Shown here one piece after another: positions 1 through 4,285 of a DNA stretch of 5,445 bases. A program made the position numbers and the translations under genes. The notes under the pieces are model-generated. The model was not told where the DNA came from. It did not search any database and saw only the letters and a list, made by a program, of their open reading frames with translations. Numbering within the stretch: position 1 is the first letter of the stretch; each line of letters begins with the position of its first letter. This DNA is from Ruminococcus sp. (lineage in GTDB: Bacteria > Bacillota > Clostridia > Oscillospirales > Ruminococcaceae): assembly GCA_017544125.1 (NCBI GenBank), contig JAFYET010000225.1:1-5445 (forward strand), written 5' to 3'.

Positions 1-116
1 ATCAGCCAGTCATGCGGCAGGTCAACGGGCGCAAAGCCCTGTGCGTCATTGTATTGCGTGCCGAATGGGCACTTTGCAAACTGCCACCCGTCGCATAAAA
101 GTCTTGTTTCTCTCAT
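1..116 (-). CDS. Glycoside hydrolase family 2 enzyme (beta-galactosidase-like), N-terminal fragment
   Basis: Only the first 38 codons are present; the gene runs off the left edge. The start is the ATG at 116 (minus strand), preceded by a modest AGGGG ribosome binding site about 11 bases upstream. The peptide begins MRETRLLCDGWQF and ends in VDLPHDWL. The pattern of an early 'GW-F' followed 20-25 residues later by 'V-LPHDW' is the hallmark start of the sugar-binding jelly-roll domain of GH2 enzymes (beta-galactosidase, beta-glucuronidase and relatives). There is no signal peptide, so the enzyme is probably cytoplasmic and acts on imported oligosaccharides. Which sugar it cleaves cannot be read from this fragment, because the catalytic TIM barrel lies outside the window. 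It is transcribed divergently from the esterase/deacetylase operon, which suggests a shared glycan-use role (inference). Family assignment is fairly sure; substrate is unknown. Confidence 0.8.
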   Translation of the reverse strand, partial: MRETRLLCDGWQFAKCPFGTQYNDAQGFAPVDLPHDWL

Positions 117-159
117 TTAAACTCACGCCCCTATACATATATAAAAGTATGTTTACTAT

Positions 160-188
160 ATTATAGCACAAAATCGGCGGTTTTTCAA
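160..188 (-). promoter_or_regulatory. SigmaA-type promoter for the GH2 gene
   Basis: Read on the minus strand, TTGAAA (188-183) and TATAAT (165-160) are separated by exactly 17 bases. The -10 is extended: TGTGC directly precedes TATAAT. It points at the GH2 start at 116, giving a leader of roughly 35-40 bases. An inverted pair TTTCAA (183-188) and TTGAAA (198-203), 9 bases apart, covers the -35 box and could be an operator; that is inference only. Confidence 0.75.
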
Positions 189-228
189 TATTATTTGTTG
201 AAATAGTATAAAAATTTTAGCTTTGCTA

Positions 229-257
229 TTTACAATAATGTATTTGTGTGCTATAAT
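229..257 (+). promoter_or_regulatory. SigmaA-type promoter for the esterase/deacetylase operon
   Basis: TTTACA (229-234) and TATAAT (252-257) are separated by 17 bases, with TGTGC (247-251) forming an extended -10. The expected transcription start is near 264, about 25 bases before the ATG at 289. The 13 bases at 247-259 are repeated exactly, in inverted orientation, at 158-170 in the divergent promoter, so both promoters have the same core. Confidence 0.78.
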
Positions 258-288
258 ATCACTATCTTGATATATATAGGTGATATCT

Positions 289-1359
289 ATGAAAAAATTT
301 ACGCTTACAAACGACAATATAAAGCCCGTAGGCAGAACATATTATTATGAAGGCTCGCTCTGGTCTGCCTTTTCCGGCACGGGTGCCGAGTTTGATTTTG
401 AGGGCAGCGCATTATACGTTACCCTGCTTGCAGATGCCGCTGCTGATGAGGAGGAGAAGAAAAACGTCGCAAGATACGCTATCGAAGTAAACGGCGAAAG
501 AGTCTGCGAGGGTACTCTGTGCGAGCGTGTCACAAAGCTCACAGTTATCGACAGTAAAGTGCCTGTAAAGGCAAGGGTGCAGATATTCAAGCTCTCCGAG
601 TGTGCTATGTCAACAATGGGCATAGCTTCTCTTGAAGCAGATGATAACGCAAAGATAACCCCCGCCCCCGCAAGAGAGCGCCGCATAGAATTTATAGGCG
701 ATTCGATAACCTGCGGCTACGGCGTTGACGATGAAGACCCGCTGCACGGCTTTAAGACCTCTACCGAGGATTGCACAGCCGCCTATGCCTATAAGACCGC
801 AAGGGCGCTTGATGCCGATTACAGCCTTGTGTCAATAAGCGGCTACGGCATCATATCCGGCTATACCGCCACTGCCGAAGCTAAGGTGACAGAGCAGCTC
901 GTTCCGCCCTATTATAAGTCGCTGGGCTTTTCCTATAAGAAGTTTGCCGATAAGCTCGCCCCCGAGGATATCCCCTGGGATTTTAAGCAGTTTGTCCCTC
1001 AGGCGATAGTTATAAACCTCGGCACCAATGACGACAGCTACTGCCTTGACCACGATGACAGGCAGCGTGATTATGCTGATAACTATAAGGTGTTCTTAAA
1101 GACAGTAAGAGAGCTTAACCCTGATGCTTTCATCTTCTGCGGTGTGGGAATAATGGGTACACGCATATATAAAGCACTTGAAACGGCAGTCAATGAGTAT
1201 AAGGCTGAAACAGGCGATGAGAGGGTGCTTGCTCACTGCTTCAAGGAGCATGATGCCGAGAAGGACGGTTTGGTTGCCGACTACCACCCTATAAGAAAAT
1301 CACACGACAACGCCTGTGCTGAGATAGCACCTATCATAAAAGAAACTATGGGCTGGTAA
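289..1359 (+). CDS. Two-domain SGNH-hydrolase esterase, CE2-like (probable carbohydrate deacetylase)
   Basis: A 356-residue protein. The ATG at 289 is preferred over the in-frame GTG at 280 because an AGGTG ribosome binding site (278-282) sits six bases before it and covers the GTG. Residues about 1-125 form a beta-rich N-terminal domain like the jelly-roll of carbohydrate esterase family 2. From about 132 comes the SGNH fold: block I FIGDSIT with nucleophile S139, block II glycine in SGYG (about 185-187), block III GTND (245-248, N247), and the catalytic histidine in DYHP (H333). The usual Asp three residues before the His is replaced by Ala330, with Asp331 at -2; known CE2 enzymes often work with a Ser-His dyad. 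It probably removes acetyl groups from sugars or oligosaccharides. No signal peptide or membrane segment is visible, so it is likely cytoplasmic. It is the first gene of an operon with the deacetylase one base downstream. Exact substrate is unknown. Confidence 0.85.
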   Translation: MKKFTLTNDNIKPVGRTYYYEGSLWSAFSGTGAEFDFEGSALYVTLLADAAADEEEKKNVARYAIEVNGERVCEGTLCERVTKLTVIDSKVPVKARVQIFKLSECAMSTMGIASLEADDNAKITPAPARERRIEFIGDSITCGYGVDDEDPLHGFKTSTEDCTAAYAYKTARALDADYSLVSISGYGIISGYTATAEAKVTEQLVPPYYKSLGFSYKKFADKLAPEDIPWDFKQFVPQAIVINLGTNDDSYCLDHDDRQRDYADNYKVFLKTVRELNPDAFIFCGVGIMGTRIYKALETAVNEYKAETGDERVLAHCFKEHDAEKDGLVADYHPIRKSHDNACAEIAPIIKETMGW

Positions 1360-1360
1360 A

Positions 1361-2167
1361 ATGATAAGAAGAGCTTTACTTATTTTGATGCTTGGAGGAA
1401 TAATAGCTATGACATCTTGCGGTGAACATACAAGCTGTACGGTTGACAGTGAGCAGCAAAGCCCTGTAACATCCGCCCCCGATACACAGGCGCAGGAGGT
1501 CGTAACAAGCGTGCCCATTGGTCACGAAAAGGCTGAGGACTACGGCAAGGTCATAGCCCTGACCTTTGATGACGGTCCGAACACTTCCACTACCGGTGAG
1601 GTGCTCGATGTGCTTGAAAAATACGGTGTCAGGGGTACTTTCTTTCTTATAGGTGATAATATCAACGAGCAGAGCGCTGAAAATGTCAAGCGTGCCTACC
1701 AGATGGGGTGTGAGATAGCCAACCACTCAAAGACCCACTCCTATATGAATAAGATGACCGATGAGGATATCAGGGCGGAGATAGCCTACACCAATGAAAA
1801 GATAAAGGAAATCATAGGCAAAGAGCCTTCGTTCTTCCGCCCGCCGTATATCGCTACAAACAAGACTATGTTTGAAACTATCGACCTTACCTTCATCTGC
1901 GGTATGGGCTGTGAGGACTATGAGCCAAAGGTCGATGCACAGCAGCGCTATGAAAAGACCATAGAGCAGGCGTGTGACGGCGCTATAATTCTTCTGCATG
2001 ATTCGCAGGGCAATTTTCAGACAGTTCAGGCGCTTGAAATGATAATACCTGAGCTTCAGAAGCAGGGTTATGAGTTCGTCACCTGCTCAGAGCTGTTCTT
2101 TGCTAAGGGTGTTGAGATAAGGGCAGATGATACCAATATGTACAGCCTTGTCGAAAAGACCGAATAG
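1361..2167 (+). CDS. Polysaccharide deacetylase (NodB/CE4 family) lipoprotein
   Basis: A 268-residue metal-dependent deacetylase. Residues 1-19 are a lipoprotein signal (MIRR, hydrophobic core, then MTS before C20), so the mature protein should be anchored to the outer face of the membrane. Residues about 21-60 are a Ser/Thr/Gln-rich linker. The NodB domain runs from about 62 to 250: motif 1 TFDDG (68-72, D70 base and D71 metal ligand), motif 2 HSKTH (H122 and H126, metal ligands), motif 3 RPPY (160-163), a degenerate motif 4 around EDY (185-187, where DW is usual), and motif 5 LLHD (211-214, H213). Catalytic and metal residues are intact, so it is probably active. Substrates in this family include peptidoglycan, chitin oligomers and acetyl-xylan; none can be chosen from sequence. 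It starts one base after the esterase stop with only a weak GGGCTGG upstream, so translation is probably coupled. A terminator follows. Confidence 0.88.
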   Translation: MIRRALLILMLGGIIAMTSCGEHTSCTVDSEQQSPVTSAPDTQAQEVVTSVPIGHEKAEDYGKVIALTFDDGPNTSTTGEVLDVLEKYGVRGTFFLIGDNINEQSAENVKRAYQMGCEIANHSKTHSYMNKMTDEDIRAEIAYTNEKIKEIIGKEPSFFRPPYIATNKTMFETIDLTFICGMGCEDYEPKVDAQQRYEKTIEQACDGAIILLHDSQGNFQTVQALEMIIPELQKQGYEFVTCSELFFAKGVEIRADDTNMYSLVEKTE

Positions 2168-2171
2168 ACCA

Positions 2172-2200
2172 AAAGACCGTCCTCGCCGGCGGTCTTTATT
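2172..2200 (+). terminator. Rho-independent terminator of the esterase/deacetylase operon
   Basis: The inverted repeat AAAGACCG (2172-2179) and CGGTCTTT (2190-2197) is perfect and extends inward by a T-G and a C-G pair, giving a 10-bp stem with a six-base loop. The 3' arm runs into TTTATT. It begins five bases after the deacetylase stop. The U-run is short, so efficiency may be moderate. Confidence 0.8.
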
Positions 2201-2219
2201 GCTTATATAGATTGTTAAC

Positions 2220-2248
2220 TATTTGTCAATTGACTAATACCCAAGGGT
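2220..2248. promoter_or_regulatory. Candidate operator palindromes over the sufCB promoter
   Basis: A perfect 10-bp palindrome GTCAATTGAC (2225-2234) overlaps the -35 box. It extends outward to a 20-bp symmetric element (2220-2239) with only one mismatched pair (2224/2235). A second short inverted repeat, ACCC-AA-GGGT (2239-2248), lies in the promoter spacer. The placement suits repressor binding. Fe-S assembly operons are often controlled by Rrf2-family regulators such as IscR, and TTGACTA resembles one half of an IscR type 1 site, but the other half does not match. The regulator is therefore unassigned. Confidence 0.4.
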
Positions 2249-2258
2249 GTGTTATAAT
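2230..2258 (+). promoter_or_regulatory. SigmaA-type promoter for the sufCB operon
   Basis: TTGACT (2230-2235) and TATAAT (2253-2258) are 17 bases apart, with TGTGT directly before the -10. The predicted start is near 2265, about 32 bases before the sufC ATG. This is one of the strongest promoters in the window by match to consensus. Two symmetric elements overlap it and are described separately. Confidence 0.8.
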
Positions 2259-2296
2259 AAAAACTGATAACTATTAGATAACAGGAGTTGAATTTG

Positions 2297-3040
2297 ATGC
2301 TTGAGCTTAAAAATATCTCCTTCACCGCTGATAATGACGGTGAGGAGAAAGAGATAATCAAGGATATATCCCTGACTATCGACGATGATAAATTCACGGT
2401 CATCACAGGTCCCAACGGCGGCGGTAAATCCACACTTGCCAAGATAATAGCAGGTATTCAGAAGCCCCTTTCGGGTCATCTTTTCCTTGACGGGCAGGAT
2501 ATAACCGATATGTCTATCACCGACCGTGCCAAGGCAGGCATAGGCTTTGCTTTCCAGCAGCCCGTAAGGTTCAAGGGGCTTACCGTGCTCGACCTTCTGA
2601 GGATCGCTTCGGGCAAAACCATCAAGGTAAGCGAGGCTTGCTCGTATCTTTCCGAGGTTGGGCTTTGCGCTAAGGATTATATCAACCGTGAGGTCAATTC
2701 CTCACTCTCGGGCGGTGAGCTCAAAAGAATAGAGATAGCTACCGTCTTAGCCCGTGACCCCAAGCTCGCAGTTTTTGACGAGCCCGAGGCAGGCATAGAC
2801 CTGTGGAGCTTCCAGAACCTTATCAGGATATTCGAGAATATGAGAAAGACGGTCAGCGGCCGCTCTATCATTGTCATCTCTCATCAGGAGAGGATACTTA
2901 ACATTGCCGATGAGATAATCGTGCTTGCTGACGGCGCTATACTCAAGCGTGGTCCCAAGGACGTTATACTTCCCGAGATAACAGGTACAGATTCGGCAGT
3001 CACCTCATGTGAGATGCTTGATAAGGAGGTAAGAAAATGA
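2297..3040 (+). CDS. sufC: SufC-type Fe-S cluster assembly ATPase (SMS-like)
   Basis: A 247-residue ABC-family ATPase, the normal SufC length. The ATG at 2297 is chosen because AGGAG (2283-2287) lies nine bases upstream; the in-frame TTG at 2288 directly abuts that site. Seen in order: Walker A GPNGGGKST (38-46, K44), Q-loop in AFQQPV (about 85-90), signature LSGGE (137-141), Walker B ending in FDEPEAGID (160-168, D161 and catalytic E162), and switch His in ISHQ (H196). There is no membrane segment and no transporter permease nearby. The neighbour is a SufB-family scaffold, which separates it from ordinary transporter ATPases. In the SUF mechanism SufC hydrolyses ATP to open the scaffold dimer for cluster building. 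It is the first gene of a two-gene operon; its last four bases (ATGA) overlap the start of the next gene. Confidence 0.93.
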   Translation: MLELKNISFTADNDGEEKEIIKDISLTIDDDKFTVITGPNGGGKSTLAKIIAGIQKPLSGHLFLDGQDITDMSITDRAKAGIGFAFQQPVRFKGLTVLDLLRIASGKTIKVSEACSYLSEVGLCAKDYINREVNSSLSGGELKRIEIATVLARDPKLAVFDEPEAGIDLWSFQNLIRIFENMRKTVSGRSIIVISHQERILNIADEIIVLADGAILKRGPKDVILPEITGTDSAVTSCEMLDKEVRK

Positions 3041-3963
3041 CACAGCTCGACGAGATCCAGAAGCGCCTTATGCGTGAGGTCGCAGACCTGCACGATATCC
3101 CCGAGGGGGCATATAATTTCAGGGCAAACAGTGCCCTCGCAGGCAGAAACACCACTGCCAATATAGATATAAAGTCCAAGGAGGACAAGCCCGGTATTGA
3201 TATCATCATCAAAGAGGGCACAAAGAACGAGAGCGTGCATATACCCGTTGTTCTCAGCCAGAGCGGGCTTAAGGAAACGGTGTATAACGATTTCTATGTG
3301 GGCGATAACAGCGATGTGCTGATAGTTGCGGGCTGCGGCATTGATAACTGCGGCACACAGGATAGTGAGCATGACGGCATACACCGCTTCTTTGTGGGTA
3401 AGAACGCAAAAGTAAAGTACGTTGAAAAGCACTACGGTTCGGGCGACGGCAAGGGCAAGCGTATACTCAACCCCGTAACCGAGGTGTATATGGACGAGGG
3501 CTCGTCTATGGAAATGGAAATGGTGCAGATAAAGGGCGTTGACTCCACCGAGCGCACCACCAAGGCTGAGCTTAAGGCTGATGCAAAGCTGGTCGTTCAT
3601 GAAAGGCTAATGACCCACGGCGAGCAGAAGGCGCTTAGCATATATAAAGTTGACCTTAACGGCAAGGGTTCGTCTGCCGATATAGTTTCCCGCTCGGTTG
3701 CAAGGGATAATTCCTATCAGAAGCTCGATATGTGCATCTTAGGTAATGAAGAGTGCTCAGGTCATACCGAGTGTGATTCTATTATAATGGATAACGGGCG
3801 TATCCTTGCTGTTCCCTCGCTTGAAGCTAACAGCGTTGATGCTATGCTCGTTCACGAGGCGGCTATCGGCAAGATAGCAGGCGACCAGCTCACAAAGCTG
3901 ATGACCCTCGGTCTTACCGAGCAGGAGGCTGAGGAGCAGATAATAAACGGCTTCCTAAAATAA
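3037..3963 (+). CDS. sufB: Short SufB/SufD-family Fe-S cluster scaffold protein (SmsB-like)
   Basis: A 308-residue protein of the SufBD family, much shorter than classical SufB (roughly 460-490 residues), fitting the single scaffold of the minimal SUF-like (SMS) system. The start is certain: AAGGAGGT (3023-3030) lies six bases before the ATG. Seen: a Cys-containing stretch GCGIDNCG (99-106; C100 and C105), followed by SEHDGIHRFFV (110-120), a beta-helix core (about 85-260), and the C-terminal family signature with HTECDSI (243-249), AVPSLEA (258-264), VHEAAIGKI (272-280) and LTEQEAEEQIINGFL. By alignment to E. coli SufB from memory, C246 matches the essential Cys405, and H273/E274 match the His-Glu pair of the cluster site. 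It presumably builds a cluster as a homodimer with SufC; the sulfur donor is not encoded here. A terminator follows. Confidence 0.88.
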   Translation: MTQLDEIQKRLMREVADLHDIPEGAYNFRANSALAGRNTTANIDIKSKEDKPGIDIIIKEGTKNESVHIPVVLSQSGLKETVYNDFYVGDNSDVLIVAGCGIDNCGTQDSEHDGIHRFFVGKNAKVKYVEKHYGSGDGKGKRILNPVTEVYMDEGSSMEMEMVQIKGVDSTERTTKAELKADAKLVVHERLMTHGEQKALSIYKVDLNGKGSSADIVSRSVARDNSYQKLDMCILGNEECSGHTECDSIIMDNGRILAVPSLEANSVDAMLVHEAAIGKIAGDQLTKLMTLGLTEQEAEEQIINGFLK

Positions 3964-3984
3964 GCTGTGATGAAAAGTATACAA

Positions 3985-4020
3985 GAAAAAGCGGCACTCG
4001 TATGAATGCCGCCTTTCTTT
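3985..4020 (+). terminator. Rho-independent terminator of the sufCB operon
   Basis: A stem GCGGCA (3991-3996) / TGCCGC (4007-4012) with a ten-base loop is followed by CTTTCTTTT. An A-rich run (3986-3990) lies on the 5' side and can pair in part with the T-run. It begins about 25 bases after the sufB stop. The loop is rather large and one C interrupts the U-tract, but position and composition support termination. Confidence 0.75.
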
Positions 4021-4041
4021 TGTTCTATGAAGGAAATAATT

Positions 4042-4083
4042 ATGAAAAAGCTGTTTTGTTTTCTTTTGTTGTATACAGTATAA
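4042..4083 (+). pseudogene. 13-codon signal-peptide-like ORF, possible gene remnant or leader
   Basis: AAGGAA (4030-4035) stands six bases before an ATG that opens MKKLFCFLLLYTV and then stops at TAA (4081-4083). Two lysines followed by a hydrophobic run look exactly like the start of a secretion signal, with a textbook ribosome binding site. No continuation of useful length was found in the other two frames downstream (stops follow within about 30-40 bases). It may be the broken 5' end of a lost secreted-protein gene, a tiny hydrophobic peptide, or chance in T-rich DNA just after a terminator. No promoter was recognised for it. Confidence 0.25.
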
Positions 4084-4137
4084 CCCCTGTGCCTTAAATG
4101 TAGTTAAAATCAAAGTGAAAGCTGTGTGATAATATAT

Positions 4138-4166
4138 AAAGCCCCGCATTGTTATGCAGGGCTTTT
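4138..4166. terminator. Bidirectional Rho-independent terminator between sufB and the kinase-like gene
   Basis: AAAGCCC (4138-4144) pairs with GGGCTTT (4159-4165), and GCAT (4146-4149) pairs with ATGC (4154-4157) around a four-base loop, with one C-A mismatch (4145/4158). On the plus strand it runs into TTTTAT; on the minus strand into TTTATATATTA. It probably ends minus-strand transcription from the kinase-like gene, about 120 bases past that stop, and can back up the sufCB terminator. Confidence 0.8.
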
Positions 4167-4167
4167 A

Positions 4168-4284
4168 TCACTCACTGTATGTTCTGTTATAATGGGGCGG
4201 TATCATATATGCTGCGCCAATACCGATGATGCTTACGGCAGACCCCTTGAAAGCTATACCTACGAGAAGGCGGGGTGTATACAC
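4168..4284 (-). CDS. Possible small 38-residue protein after the kinase-like gene
   Basis: A GTG at 4284 (minus strand) lies one base past the kinase-like stop codon (TAA at 4288-4286). It opens a 38-codon frame that stops at 4168-4170, immediately before the bidirectional terminator. The peptide contains a glycine-rich hydrophobic stretch (GSAVSIIGIGAAYMIPP, about residues 14-30) and its codons look like those of the neighbours. Translational coupling to the upstream stop is possible. Against it: there is no ribosome binding site, the start is not ATG, and the frame is already open further upstream inside the kinase-like gene. I do not recognise the sequence. It may instead be the 3' remnant of an older gene. 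Confidence 0.25.
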   Translation of the reverse strand: MYTPRLLVGIAFKGSAVSIIGIGAAYMIPPHYNRTYSE

Positions 4285-4285
4285 A

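Noticed and set aside
280..288. GTG at 280 as the start of the SGNH esterase
   Set aside because: The GTG overlaps the AGGTG ribosome binding site; the ATG at 289 has the correct spacing.
2288..2296. TTG at 2288 as the start of sufC
   Set aside because: It directly abuts AGGAG (2283-2287), leaving no spacing; the ATG at 2297 gives a normal SufC N-terminus at nine bases.
2884..3600. Long open frame of 238 codons on the minus strand opposite sufC/sufB
   Set aside because: It lies fully antisense to two confidently assigned genes, has Cys/His/Leu-rich composition typical of a mirrored coding frame, and shows no ribosome binding site or recognisable domain.
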